Below, one piece after another: positions 51,048 to 59,965 of a stretch of 64,000 nt of DNA (positions are counted from its first letter, which is position 1; the number at the start of each line of letters is the position of its first letter). This DNA is from Planctomycetia bacterium (GTDB lineage Bacteria; Planctomycetota; Planctomycetia; Gemmatales; HRBIN36): contig JAEUIE010000005.1 of the NCBI GenBank assembly GCA_016795155.1, positions 62,001 through 126,000 of the forward strand. Reading direction: 5' to 3'. The translations under genes and the position numbers were made by a program. The notes under the pieces were generated by a model that saw only the letters and a program-made list of their open reading frames with translations, was not told where the DNA came from and did not search any database.

Positions 51048-52283
51048 ATGAGTTCCACATTGTATCCTGCTTTGCAATCGATCCTCGTGGCCCTACTAGC
51101 TGCATTTGGGCTGATCACGGTAGGCCGCTGGCTGAAGACCGATGAGTACAAGATGTGGACGTGGGGCTGGCTGGTCTTTGCCGGCGGCATTGCAGTGCTT
51201 TGCCTGGCCCCGGTTTTCCCTGAGATAGATGAACGTATCATCCTGATGCTGCAGACGGCATCTGTTGTAGTTTTCAGCGTCCAACTGGCACGTGGCACCT
51301 TGCTTGCCATCAAGGCAGAGGATGTCCGGTTGTATCGCATTCGCCGGGCCATTATTTCGCTGATGATTCTGCTGACCGTTTTGACGCTGCTGATGGCCAT
51401 CTGGCGCTGGCCTTTTGTGGTCAGGCATACCTTGTGGGATGAACATTATCTGTGGAACGGACACTGGATCATCAGTTTTTCGGTACTGTGCAGTTGGATG
51501 GTTTTACGCAATCAGCCCCGATGGTACCTGCGGAAGTCGAACGTTCTATTTGTCTCAGCGTTGGGCCTCTTGGCGGTGTTGGAGATATTCATCATCGGAT
51601 TGATCCTGGCATACGATGATGTGGTGCCGGCGACTGTACAGGAATTGTTGCGAATTCTAACTCTGGCAGAGCCGATTGTGCTACTGCTGGTAGCTTTGGC
51701 GATGCACACCATGATTCTGGATGGTCTCATTCACCAGTTGGAACGTACGCTGGTGCATGTGTCCAAGAATTCAGCCAGGCTGAAACAGATGGCAGAGCGC
51801 GATCCGTTGACTGCGGTGCTCAATCGCCATGCCTTCTACTCGATGGTGGGTTCCAAGCGGGATGATGACAGCAGACCTCTGGGTGGGAGCGTAGCGGTGC
51901 TGGATATTGATAATCTTAAACCACTGAACGATAAGCATGGCCATCAGGCTGGCGATGCAGCCATTCGAGCGGTCGCCAAGGCAATCCGCAGTGTAGTGCG
52001 GGCGGAGGATTTGCTGTTCCGGTGGGGTGGCGATGAATTCATGGTGATCCTGCCTCATGTCACGATAGAAGAATCCCGCTGGCGTTTTGAGAAACTCAAC
52101 ATGCTGCTGGCGAAAACGACTATTCCAGGGATTGATCATCCGATTGATATTACTCTGTCAATTGGCATCTCGCCGTTTTCATCGACCAACAGTCTGGAGA
52201 AAGCCATCGAAGAAGCTGATGAACGGATGTATGCCCGCAAGAGCGAAAGAAAACGGGAACGCGCCAAGACAGCCGCGAGTTAA
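51048..52283 (+). CDS. Membrane diguanylate cyclase (GGDEF)
   Basis: The 411-residue protein begins with a block of about seven membrane helices (to about residue 225), then a short coiled-coil linker and a GGDEF domain. The active site is FRWGGDEFMVILP (near residues 325-330), and the Mg2+-binding aspartate is in VLDIDNLKPLNDKHGHQAGD. All catalytic residues are kept, so it should make c-di-GMP in response to a signal in the membrane. No RxxD inhibitory site is obvious just before GGDEF. A TTG at 51039 is an alternative start. The PilZ protein at 38742 is a possible effector. Confidence 0.93.
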   Translation: MSSTLYPALQSILVALLAAFGLITVGRWLKTDEYKMWTWGWLVFAGGIAVLCLAPVFPEIDERIILMLQTASVVVFSVQLARGTLLAIKAEDVRLYRIRRAIISLMILLTVLTLLMAIWRWPFVVRHTLWDEHYLWNGHWIISFSVLCSWMVLRNQPRWYLRKSNVLFVSALGLLAVLEIFIIGLILAYDDVVPATVQELLRILTLAEPIVLLLVALAMHTMILDGLIHQLERTLVHVSKNSARLKQMAERDPLTAVLNRHAFYSMVGSKRDDDSRPLGGSVAVLDIDNLKPLNDKHGHQAGDAAIRAVAKAIRSVVRAEDLLFRWGGDEFMVILPHVTIEESRWRFEKLNMLLAKTTIPGIDHPIDITLSIGISPFSSTNSLEKAIEEADERMYARKSERKRERAKTAAS

Positions 52284-52939
52284 GATTGAAACTCATTTCG
52301 CGAGATAGGAACGAACTGCACCTTGTCTCCCACTGCCAATCTGAAATAGTTTTCTGCCAGATCAACCAGTTTGAGATTAGTTCTGCCGATTAGCGCCCAA
52401 CCGCCTGGTGTGGCTTGTGGATAGATGGCGGATTGTTTCCCCACTATGGCGACGCTGCCCGGTGGCACACGCAGTCGGGGTGTTTCACGGCGGCTGATGC
52501 CATGCAGCGGTTCAGGTAGCCAGCCCAAGTAGGGAAAACCCGGCGAGAAACCGATGGCATAGACCGTGAAAGTTGTCTGGCTATGCAGTTGGATGACTTC
52601 ACTAGTCGTTAGCTTCAACTTTCGGGCGACGGCTTCCAAGTCTTCGCCTAACTCGTAACAGCAGTGAATGGTATGCTGGGTGACTGCAGACTTCACTTTG
52701 CTGAACTTGAGTTGCTGCAATTGGCTGATGCAGTCCTGCATTGACCAGATGAACGGATCGAAATGAACAGCCAATTCGTGATAAGCGAGTACGACATCCT
52801 GCACGGCAGGCCAGTTTTGCTGGCGTATGGTTTGGTACAGTGCCTGGGCAGAATCGATACCGTGGCAGGTGACAAGAACTGCCTGGTCGCCCAGGTGCTG
52901 GATTTGCTCAATTCCAGTTGTTTTTCTGCCTCTAGCCAT
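52280..52939 (-). CDS. pxpB: 5-oxoprolinase subunit PxpB (KipI family)
   Basis: The 219-residue protein has the CT_C_D domain: FTVYAIGFSPGFPYLGWLPE, RRETPRLRVPPGSVAIVGKQSAIYP and TPGGWALIGRT are signatures of PxpB/KipI. With PxpA and PxpC it forms ATP-dependent 5-oxoprolinase, which returns pyroglutamate to glutamate. PxpA and PxpC genes are not adjacent here, which is unusual, so the subunit either has partners elsewhere or a KipI-like regulatory role. It is convergent with the GGDEF gene and the two overlap by 4 bases. Confidence 0.9.
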   Translation of the reverse strand: MARGRKTTGIEQIQHLGDQAVLVTCHGIDSAQALYQTIRQQNWPAVQDVVLAYHELAVHFDPFIWSMQDCISQLQQLKFSKVKSAVTQHTIHCCYELGEDLEAVARKLKLTTSEVIQLHSQTTFTVYAIGFSPGFPYLGWLPEPLHGISRRETPRLRVPPGSVAIVGKQSAIYPQATPGGWALIGRTNLKLVDLAENYFRLAVGDKVQFVPISRNEFQS

Positions 52940-53060
52940 AAGTGTGGAAGATAACAGGCTATTGAGTTGGCAACGACCCCGTGAACCTTTAATATATCCA
53001 TATGATGGCAGTCGCTATCGGTTTATGACAGTTTCAAGGTTTACGGAACCGGGTTACTAC

Positions 53061-53516
53061 ATGAGGATTGCAATCGCAGGTGATCATCGAGGCTTTGAAC
53101 TCAAAAAGCGGTTGATCGCCATGCTGGAAAAATTGGGGCATACGGTTGAACACCTCGGTTGTCATGGCCCAGAAGCTTGTGATTACCCTGATTTGGCTAT
53201 TGCCGTTGGTGAATCGGTTGGAATGGGGCAGGCAGATCGAGGTATTTTGATCTGCGGCACAGGCATCGGCATGTGCATGACCGCCAACAAAGTGGTGGGT
53301 GTCCGTGCTGCCAACTGTCACGATATCATCACCGCTGAGTTATGCCGTCGGCACAACGATGCCAATGTTTTGTGTCTTTCAGGCGATTTACTCGGTGAAG
53401 ACCTGGTGGAACGTCTGGTAAAGACCTGGTTGACGACCGATTTTGAAGGCAACTCCCGACATTCACGCCGGGTTGACAAGATCGTTCAATACGAAAACAG
53501 CCATATCTCCCGTTGA
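53061..53516 (+). CDS. rpiB: Ribose-5-phosphate isomerase B
   Basis: The 151-residue enzyme of the RpiB/LacAB family starts MRIAIAGDHRGFELKKRL. It has GCHGPEACDYPDLA and ILICGTGIGMCMTANKVVGVRAA, where the cysteine (ICGTGIG) is the catalytic base. It interconverts ribose-5-phosphate and ribulose-5-phosphate in the pentose phosphate pathway. Length is normal. It lies 45 bases before the S1 protein gene and may be co-transcribed with it. Confidence 0.93.
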   Translation: MRIAIAGDHRGFELKKRLIAMLEKLGHTVEHLGCHGPEACDYPDLAIAVGESVGMGQADRGILICGTGIGMCMTANKVVGVRAANCHDIITAELCRRHNDANVLCLSGDLLGEDLVERLVKTWLTTDFEGNSRHSRRVDKIVQYENSHISR

Positions 53517-53561
53517 GCAACTTTCGAACACACGATGCTACTGCAGTGGCAAGGATGAGTG

Positions 53562-55040
53562 ATGAGCAACTCTCAGAAGAATGTTGTTACCCCATTGAAA
53601 AAAGAACCGGTACAACTGTTTGGCACATCCATTCCCGGCAAAGTGATTGCGAAGGAAAAACCGCCAACACCTGCACCGCCGCCGGTAGCAACTCCAGTAA
53701 AGGTGGCTGAACCGGTTGCGCCACCACCAGCCATTGCGGAAACGCCGAAGCCGGTTGTGGCTGCCAAGCCTTCGGTGAGTGCCAAGCCTATCAGGGTGGT
53801 TGATAATACCATTCGCAAGTTTGCCGATCTCAACCGTCGGCAGCAGATACTCGACGATGAAGTGGAAGCTGAACTGGCTCAGGCTCTGGGCGAGATGTCA
53901 GCCGATGGCCTGTATGCTGCGGATTCTGTTTCCACACGCACTTCCGGGCCTGGTGGCAACAAGAAAGGCAAAGTGCTCAGCATTCATGGCGACGATGTTT
54001 TTGTCGACATCGGTGGTCGCAGCCAGGGTGTGGTGCCTTTTGAAAGTTTCGCCACCGAACCCAAAGTGGGCGATGAAATTGAAGTAGTGATCAAAGGCTT
54101 TGATGGTGCCAACGGTTGTATGCTGCTGGCATTGCCTGGTGCCGCGGAGCGCGTAGTCGATTGGTCCAGCGTGGCACGAGGTATGATTGTGGAAGCTCGC
54201 GTGACGGGAACCAATAAAGGTGGCCTAAGCGTTGAAGTGAATCAGATTCGAGGCTTTCTCCCGATCAGCCAGTTGGAAATGTTCCGTGTGGATGACACCA
54301 CGCCTTATGTCAATCAGCGTTTGCGTTGCATGGTCACCGAGGTAGACCCTGCCGAAAAGAACCTGGTGGTGAGCCGGAGGGCCTTGCTGGAGCAGGAACG
54401 TGCCGAGGCACAGCAAAAGCTGTGGGAAGAACTGGCCGAGGGCCAGAAACGAACCGCGATTGTTGGCAACATCAAGGAGTTCGGTGCATTTGTCGATCTG
54501 GGTGGCTGCGATGCCCTGTTGCCCACGCCGGAAATGAGCTGGCAGCGGGTGGATGATCCTGCGAAGTTTGTCACGCCCGGTCAGCGACTGGAAGTGAAAG
54601 TCATTCGGCTCGACAAGGAACGCCGCAAGGTGACGGTGAGCCTGCGGGAATGCATGAGCAGTCCATGGGATGAAATGGAGAACAACTTCCCGGTAGGTAG
54701 CATTGTGAACGGCAAAGTGGTCAAGATCATGGACTTCGGTGCTTTCGTAGAATTGGCGCCGGGCATTGAAGGACTGCTGCATATTTCCGAACTCGCCAGC
54801 AAGCGTGTTTATCGCGTGACGGATGCAGTCAAGCAGGATCAGCACGTGGAAGTGAAGGTTATCAAGTATGATCCGGCAACCAGGAGACTCAGCCTCTCTC
54901 TAAAAGCTGTGCAGAAAGAGCGTGAGGATGCCGCCCAGGCAACAGCAGAAGAGAGTGCAGCCCAGTCGGAAGCCGAAGCAGATGCAGCACCACGCAAGCC
55001 CATTCATCGCCGGACTGATCTCAAGGGCGGGCTGAAGTAA
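53562..55040 (+). CDS. rpsA: 30S ribosomal protein S1 / S1-domain RNA-binding protein
   Basis: The 492-residue protein has an N-terminal Pro/Ala/Lys/Val-rich tail of about 80 residues, then four S1 (OB-fold) domains: about residues 130-200 (KGKVLSIHGDDVFVDIGG), 210-278 (GMIVEARVTGTNKGGLSVEV), 295-365 (KRTAIVGNIKEFGAFVDLGG) and 380-455 (GSIVNGKVVKIMDFGAFVEL). S1 brings mRNA to the ribosome. E. coli S1 has six domains, but four-domain S1 is common. The acidic C-terminus and Pro-rich N-terminus are lineage-specific. The ATG at 53562 directly follows an in-frame GTG. Confidence 0.88.
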   Translation: MSNSQKNVVTPLKKEPVQLFGTSIPGKVIAKEKPPTPAPPPVATPVKVAEPVAPPPAIAETPKPVVAAKPSVSAKPIRVVDNTIRKFADLNRRQQILDDEVEAELAQALGEMSADGLYAADSVSTRTSGPGGNKKGKVLSIHGDDVFVDIGGRSQGVVPFESFATEPKVGDEIEVVIKGFDGANGCMLLALPGAAERVVDWSSVARGMIVEARVTGTNKGGLSVEVNQIRGFLPISQLEMFRVDDTTPYVNQRLRCMVTEVDPAEKNLVVSRRALLEQERAEAQQKLWEELAEGQKRTAIVGNIKEFGAFVDLGGCDALLPTPEMSWQRVDDPAKFVTPGQRLEVKVIRLDKERRKVTVSLRECMSSPWDEMENNFPVGSIVNGKVVKIMDFGAFVELAPGIEGLLHISELASKRVYRVTDAVKQDQHVEVKVIKYDPATRRLSLSLKAVQKEREDAAQATAEESAAQSEAEADAAPRKPIHRRTDLKGGLK

Positions 55041-55062
55041 CATTTTTCCGGGATGCATCACG

Positions 55063-55908
55063 ATGCAGGAATCGGTCAAGGCAGGGTATCTGATCTTCGA
55101 CATCGAGACCATTCCCGATGGACAACTAATTGCTGAAACAAAGTACCCCGATCTGAAGTTGACGGCACACGAGGCCATCGTTCGAGCCCAGGATGAGGCT
55201 CGAGCCAGTTCATCGTCCGGTTCTGATTTTCTGCCATTAACCTTCCATGTTCCGGTGGCCATTTGCGTTCTGAAAGTGGGAGTTGATTATCGACTGCAAT
55301 CGCTCGGTTGCCTGGATGAGCCTCTCTATCGTCCGGAAGTGATGGTGGCACAATTCTGGAAAGGGGCCACCCATTACAATGCAAAACTGGTCAGTTTCAA
55401 CGGCAGGCAGTTTGATATCCCCGTTCTGGAACTCGCAGCGTTTCGCTATGGCCTGCAAATTCCCTGGCACTTCAAAGGGGATAATTCAAACAGAGGCTTC
55501 AAGGATAAAGGTCCACGAAACCGCTATAGCGAACTGCATCTCGATCTGATGGAGTTTTTCTCCAATTACAATGCTTACCGCATGACAGGTGGGCTGAACC
55601 TGCTGTCTAAGCTCATTGGCATTCCCGGCAAGTTTGAAATGAATGGTTCGAGTGTTTACTCGATGATACTCACCGGCAACCATGCCGCAGTGAATGAATA
55701 CTGTTCCTTTGATGTGCTGGATACCTATTTTGTATTTCTCCGGTCAATGGTCCTGACAGGCAGTCTGACTCTGAGTGAAGAGCAGCAACTTCGCACCGAG
55801 GCACATGCCTGGTTGCACACTGAATCAGAAAAGCAGCAGCATTTGAAACGGTATCTCGAACGCTGGCCAGTGCCTGATAATCATGCAATACTAGCGACGC
55901 ATGCCTGA
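55063..55908 (+). CDS. Predicted 3'-5' exonuclease related to DNA polymerase B exonuclease domain
   Basis: The 281-residue protein is a DEDD-type nuclease. Motif I is YLIFDIETIPDG (Asp and Glu), motif II VSFNGRQFDIPVLEL (Asp), and motif III ends in NEYCSFDVLDTYFVFLR with the last Asp. The family (DNA_pol_B_exo2) is stand-alone, found widely in bacteria, and is thought to act in DNA proofreading or repair. It lies 22 bases downstream of the S1 gene. Confidence 0.9.
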   Translation: MQESVKAGYLIFDIETIPDGQLIAETKYPDLKLTAHEAIVRAQDEARASSSSGSDFLPLTFHVPVAICVLKVGVDYRLQSLGCLDEPLYRPEVMVAQFWKGATHYNAKLVSFNGRQFDIPVLELAAFRYGLQIPWHFKGDNSNRGFKDKGPRNRYSELHLDLMEFFSNYNAYRMTGGLNLLSKLIGIPGKFEMNGSSVYSMILTGNHAAVNEYCSFDVLDTYFVFLRSMVLTGSLTLSEEQQLRTEAHAWLHTESEKQQHLKRYLERWPVPDNHAILATHA

Positions 55909-55925
55909 GAGTTTGATAAATAACC

Positions 55926-56023
55926 GTGGCAGGGTTATTCGGTGCTCCGAATGACCCTGCTAGATGTGCAAAAACACCGTATTCTTGCAGGGTCATGCAT
56001 GACTACATGCATAACCCTGCCAC
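55926..56023. repeat. 98-nt twin-hairpin element
   Basis: Two strong hairpins lie head to tail. The first (55929-55960) pairs GCAGGGTTATTCGG with CCGAATGACCCTGC across a 4-base loop. The second (55987-56021) pairs GCAGGGTCATGCATG with CATGCATAACCCTGC across ACTA with one mismatch. The ends GTGGCAGGGTTAT and ATAACCCTGCCAC are exact complements of each other. The design is like a BIME (paired REPs). Confidence 0.7.
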
Positions 56024-56074
56024 AACAAACAAATTCTTTGACAGGTTCCTCAGTACATTTCCATCGAGTGATGC

Positions 56075-56617
56075 ATGTCTACTCCATCTGATCAACTGGC
56101 ACACTGGCTTGCTCAGGAGAAGGAGCAGCGCGAACGGTTACAGAATGGAGTTGGGCCGGGTGTCAATCATCGCGATCAGGTGATCGGTATGAATGGCATG
56201 CAGATCATGCAGGCAATTCTTTCCGGCAAGCTGCACTATCCGCCGATTGCCCAGACGCTTGACTTTATGCTGATGGAAGTGAGCGACGGTCATGCCGTGT
56301 TTCAGGGCACGCCTGGCGTGGCACATTTGAACCCGATGGGCACGGTGCATGGCGGCTGGTTTGCCACTCTGCTCGATTCAGCAGTAGCCTGTGCGATTCA
56401 GACGATGATTCCGGCGGGCAGAGCATACACTACTACCGAACTGAGCATGAATATCGTCCGGGCGCTGACACCCAAAGTGCAGCGAGTTCGGGCAGAAGGC
56501 AACGTTTTACACTGTGGCAGACAACTGGCAACCGCAGAGGGAAAACTCTATGGGCCGGATGGTGTGCTGTATGCACATGCGACTACGACTTGTTTTATCT
56601 TCGAAATTCCATCCTGA
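56075..56617 (+). CDS. PaaI-type hotdog thioesterase
   Basis: The 180-residue protein has the hotdog fold. The signature is GTVHGGWFATLLDSAVACAIQTM (about residues 90-112), which carries the catalytic Asp and Gly-rich turn, with LSMNIVRALTPKVQRVRAEGNVLH following. Such enzymes hydrolyse acyl- or phenylacetyl-CoA thioesters. An N-terminal helical extension of about 40 residues is longer than in most PaaI proteins. The true substrate cannot be told. Confidence 0.88.
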   Translation: MSTPSDQLAHWLAQEKEQRERLQNGVGPGVNHRDQVIGMNGMQIMQAILSGKLHYPPIAQTLDFMLMEVSDGHAVFQGTPGVAHLNPMGTVHGGWFATLLDSAVACAIQTMIPAGRAYTTTELSMNIVRALTPKVQRVRAEGNVLHCGRQLATAEGKLYGPDGVLYAHATTTCFIFEIPS

Positions 56618-56790
56618 AAATGAAATCGTTTCTCAAGCAGTTCTCATTGCTTTGAATTGTGCAGATTACCCGTTCTGACAGGGATCAGAAGTTCTTTCCG
56701 ACACCCCCTTGCGTTGCACTTGTTGTGCCGTCTATAATAGCCTCACACCGCTTGATGATCCCACCTAGAACCTACAGGAAGGAAAGTGCA

Positions 56791-57573
56791 GTGAACTATC
56801 TGCGACGTGCTATTTTAGCTTTCACCGTAATGATGACACTGGCTCTGTGCGTTGGTGTGCAGGCTGATTCCAAGCTGGATATTTCCAACTGGAAAGAGAT
56901 TCTGCCAGATGCTGTTTATACCAGGTTGGTGGAGGAATCAGGCAAAAAGCTGACCAGTTATACTGCCAGTGCTTCGCAGTTCAATCAGAATGGCAAGCGC
57001 ATCCAGGCTGAAGCGACGAACGTGATTGTTTATGCGGAGATTGCACAACGTGCGGGGCAGGCCAATGCCGGCGCACTTCGCAAAGTCGCTGAGGATTTGC
57101 TCGAAGCAGCCAAGGCCAAGAAGGGTGATGAGTGCAAGGCACTTGCAGCCAAGGTTAACGAATACAAATCGCTATCAGGCAGCAAGTCGGCTGACCTTGA
57201 TCTGGCCAAGGCGACCAGCCTGGCTGTCATTATGGATGTCTCTGTCAAGGATGTTGATCGCAACCTGACACAATACAAACGGCTGACTTCAGCTTCATTC
57301 GGTGCCAAGGGTAAGGCAGAAGAAATTGAAAACGCGATGTACAAGCTGGCAGCGCTGAGCGTCGCTACCACCGCCCATGTGCCTACGGCTGATCTGCCCA
57401 AGGGAAAGACAGCGAAAGATTGGCTCGCATCTGCTGAAGAGATGCGAAAACATGCCCTGGCTGCTGCCGGAGCCGCCAAAGGTAAAAAGCTGACTGAACT
57501 CAAGAAGGCGGTGAACGATCTCAATGCTGCCTGTGCGAAATGTCATGAAGACTTCCGCGTTGAAACGAATTAG
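56791..57573 (+). CDS. Exported cytochrome c'-like (class II) protein
   Basis: A GTG at 56791 follows GGAAGGA and gives 260 residues with a signal peptide (AILAFTVMMTLALCVGVQA). The body is almost all helical and the single heme site CAKCH lies at the very C-terminus, as in class II cytochromes c'. The protein is about twice the length of a normal cytochrome c', and its first half looks like a second four-helix unit that lacks a heme site. It may bind small ligands or shuttle electrons in the periplasm. Confidence 0.78.
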   Translation: MNYLRRAILAFTVMMTLALCVGVQADSKLDISNWKEILPDAVYTRLVEESGKKLTSYTASASQFNQNGKRIQAEATNVIVYAEIAQRAGQANAGALRKVAEDLLEAAKAKKGDECKALAAKVNEYKSLSGSKSADLDLAKATSLAVIMDVSVKDVDRNLTQYKRLTSASFGAKGKAEEIENAMYKLAALSVATTAHVPTADLPKGKTAKDWLASAEEMRKHALAAAGAAKGKKLTELKKAVNDLNAACAKCHEDFRVETN

Positions 57574-57664
57574 TTTCCGGCAGCGTGGTTTGAGGATAGA
57601 GTCTGTAGCATGCTAAAAACAGCGGGATGGACCTGCTGTTCGCCCACACTTCCGGGAGAAGGTC

Positions 57665-57922
57665 ATGATGCCCAACTCCGCGGTGACCACTGTGCCACCC
57701 GATTCACCTGATCTGGCAATCACGTCAGATCAATTGTGCCGAGCTTTGTCTCATTCAGGAGTTCCGGCCTTGCGGCTGGTAACGGTTCTGGAGCAGGAGG
57801 ATATGGTTATCCTCTCCGGCAGGTTGCCTAGTTTTTACTTGAAGCAACTGGCACAGGAAACGGTCATACCCCATCTGGGGGATCGTCACCTTGAAAACCG
57901 CATCACGGTTGTTCAGCATTAA
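57665..57922 (+). CDS. Small BON-like protein
   Basis: This 85-residue protein begins after GGGAGAAGG. It shows one alpha/beta unit, LRLVTVLEQEDMVILSGRLPSFYLKQLAQETV, similar to the BON domain pattern (a beta strand, VILSG turn, then a helix). There is no signal peptide. Its function is unknown. Its end overlaps the next small gene, so it belongs to the operon that ends with the rhodanese gene. Confidence 0.6.
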   Translation: MMPNSAVTTVPPDSPDLAITSDQLCRALSHSGVPALRLVTVLEQEDMVILSGRLPSFYLKQLAQETVIPHLGDRHLENRITVVQH

Positions 57923-58130
57923 GTCGGCTTGTCGCTGGCTGATGCTGATGGCGTTTATCCTGTCCATCTGCCTGGTGGATGTGGCAGTGCTTGGCGCTGG
58001 CATGAACATGCTGGGCTGGTCTCAGTGGGATTATGAAGCACTGAAAAGCCTGTTGTACGCAGGCGTCATCCTTTTTATTCTGTCCCTGGTTGGACAGTTC
58101 CTGTTTCGCTCTTCTTCGCATCCGGAATGA
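57891..58130 (+). CDS. Small two-helix membrane protein
   Basis: The 79-residue frame starts at TTG 57891 (with GGGGGA 7 bases upstream), overlapping the previous gene by 32 bases. It has two membrane helices (WLMLMAFILSICLVDVAVLG and SLLYAGVILFILSLVGQFLF). An ATG at 57942 inside the first helix is less likely. Its stop overlaps the next start as ATGA, the classic translational-coupling arrangement, which supports it as a real gene. I know no function for it. Confidence 0.55.
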   Translation: MKTASRLFSIKSACRWLMLMAFILSICLVDVAVLGAGMNMLGWSQWDYEALKSLLYAGVILFILSLVGQFLFRSSSHPE

Positions 58131-59005
58131 ACATCATGCCAATTTGGATTCTGCTATTGAGTTTAACCGTTTCGAACTTGGCTGAAACCGATTATCCGAA
58201 CCGCCAGTTGCTGATCGAGCCAGGACAGCTTGCCAAAGAGATTAACAACAATGGCTGGCGTATACTCGATGTTCGCAGTGCACAGGCCCATGCTGCAGGG
58301 CATGTACCGCAGGCCATGCGGGTGGATGGCAGCGAGTGGGCCAAGGCATTTCAGGATGGCAAAGATGCTTCAGGCTGGAGCAAACGACTGAGTGAACTGG
58401 GGCTGACTCGCGATAGCAAAGTGGTGGTCTATGATGATGCATCCAACAAAGATGCAGCCCGGGTCTGGTGGATTCTGAAATTCTGGGGTGTGCGAGACGT
58501 TCGATTGCTGCATGGCATGTGGAACGGTTGGAAATCCGGTGGGTACGAACAGTCGAAGCTGATCATGCATGCAATCCCCACTGATTTTGAAGTACAGCGT
58601 CAGGAAGGCAGGTTGGCGACAAAACAGCAGATACTGCAATACCTGCAGGATAAATCTGCCGGTATCATCGATGCCAGAACCGAAGCTGAATTTACTGGTA
58701 AGAACAAGCTGAACAACAAGTTTGGCGGTTGCATTCCCGGTGCGAAGCATCTCGACTGGGCTGACCTGGTAGAAAGCAAAACGCAGCGGTTCAAAAGCGC
58801 GGATGAATTGAAGTCATTGTTTGCAAGCCATCAGATTGATTTGAACAAGCCACAGGTGGCACATTGTCAGAGTGGTGGCAGGTCATCGGTCATGAACTTT
58901 GCCATGGAATTGATGGGCGCCAAGGCAGTCAGAAACTATCATGCCAGTTGGGGTGAATGGGGCAACAGCGATGATGTACCGATTGATTTGAAAGCGAATA
59001 AATAA
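58127..59005 (+). CDS. Exported tandem rhodanese (sulfurtransferase)
   Basis: The 292-residue protein has a short signal peptide (MPIWILLLSLTVSNLAE) and two rhodanese domains. The first (about residues 30-140) is inactive: RILDVRSAQAHAAGHVPQA is present but it lacks a catalytic cysteine. The second (about 165-285) has the active loop AHCQSGGRSS with the catalytic cysteine near residue 247. It resembles thiosulfate/3-mercaptopyruvate sulfurtransferases, moving sulfane sulfur to thiols or cyanide. It is coupled to the small membrane protein by an ATGA overlap. Confidence 0.88.
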   Translation: MNIMPIWILLLSLTVSNLAETDYPNRQLLIEPGQLAKEINNNGWRILDVRSAQAHAAGHVPQAMRVDGSEWAKAFQDGKDASGWSKRLSELGLTRDSKVVVYDDASNKDAARVWWILKFWGVRDVRLLHGMWNGWKSGGYEQSKLIMHAIPTDFEVQRQEGRLATKQQILQYLQDKSAGIIDARTEAEFTGKNKLNNKFGGCIPGAKHLDWADLVESKTQRFKSADELKSLFASHQIDLNKPQVAHCQSGGRSSVMNFAMELMGAKAVRNYHASWGEWGNSDDVPIDLKANK

Positions 59006-59129
59006 TTTGTTAGTGGAATGGTGAATTTCTGTGAACGATAGTGGTTGAAACAGCAGCTATCTCACCTCGACGTAATAGTCGTACTCTGGCACAATGCCGA
59101 CTTTCCTGGTCACAGGCAGTTATTGTGTC

Positions 59130-59963
59130 ATGTCAAGCAAAGCTCGCTTCTTCGAGTGGTTTATCCAGGGAACGATTCTGGTAAGTATACTGGTACACCT
59201 GGTTGATCTGCAACTGGTACGCGACCAGGACAAGGGGACTCTGGTATCAGTATTAAACATTATTGATATCGTAGTAGTCATTATTTTCTCAATCGAGTAT
59301 CTGGTACGCTGGTACTACGCACCTGATCGATGGCGTTATCCGTTTACGTTCATGGCTATGATCGACTTGCTGGTCATTCTACCATTTTACCTGAGTTTTC
59401 TACTTGATGTGCGTTCGCTACGTGTCATCCGTATGGCGCGGGCGTTGCAGTTGCTGAAGTTCTACCGTTACAGCCAGTCGATGCAGTCGTTCGTAGCCAC
59501 CATCCGCAAAGTGGGGATACAACTCGAAGTCATGGGATTTGTGCTGGCTTTTGTGGTATTAGTCAGTTCGACAGCGCTGTATGAAGCTGAGCGTGATGTT
59601 CAGCCTGACAAGATCAGGCATATGGGTGATGCACTTTGGTGGTGCGTGGTAACTCTGGCGACAGTAGGTTATGGCGACATCAGCCCGGTAACGACGCTGG
59701 GACGAACGATTGCTACTCTGACGATGATTGTTGGCCTGGGTATTTTTGGTACGTTCATCTCAATCATCGGCAGTGCCTTCATCTCCGCCATGCAGGATGA
59801 AGAACATCGATCGCTGACGTTAACCCTGCCTGTCTATCGCAGGCTGAAACAATGCATGAAGGAATGTGATGAACCAGTAGATATTGAGCACTTGAAGCAC
59901 CATGCCGAACAAGCTGTAATGGAATACATTGCTAGAAAAAGGAATGATGACCTGCGCGAATGA
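59130..59963 (+). CDS. Voltage-gated potassium channel (Kv-like)
   Basis: The 277-residue protein has six membrane segments. The S4-type voltage sensor is RSLRVIRMARALQLLKFYR with arginines spaced every third residue. The pore helix and selectivity filter are WWCVVTLATVGYGD. The fold is that of KvAP-type bacterial channels. A cytoplasmic tail of about 45 residues follows S6. An in-frame ATG at 59094 is an alternative start, but neither has a good ribosome-binding site. The stop is 2 bases from the convergent ribBA gene. Confidence 0.92.
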   Translation: MSSKARFFEWFIQGTILVSILVHLVDLQLVRDQDKGTLVSVLNIIDIVVVIIFSIEYLVRWYYAPDRWRYPFTFMAMIDLLVILPFYLSFLLDVRSLRVIRMARALQLLKFYRYSQSMQSFVATIRKVGIQLEVMGFVLAFVVLVSSTALYEAERDVQPDKIRHMGDALWWCVVTLATVGYGDISPVTTLGRTIATLTMIVGLGIFGTFISIIGSAFISAMQDEEHRSLTLTLPVYRRLKQCMKECDEPVDIEHLKHHAEQAVMEYIARKRNDDLRE

Positions 59964-59965
59964 AA

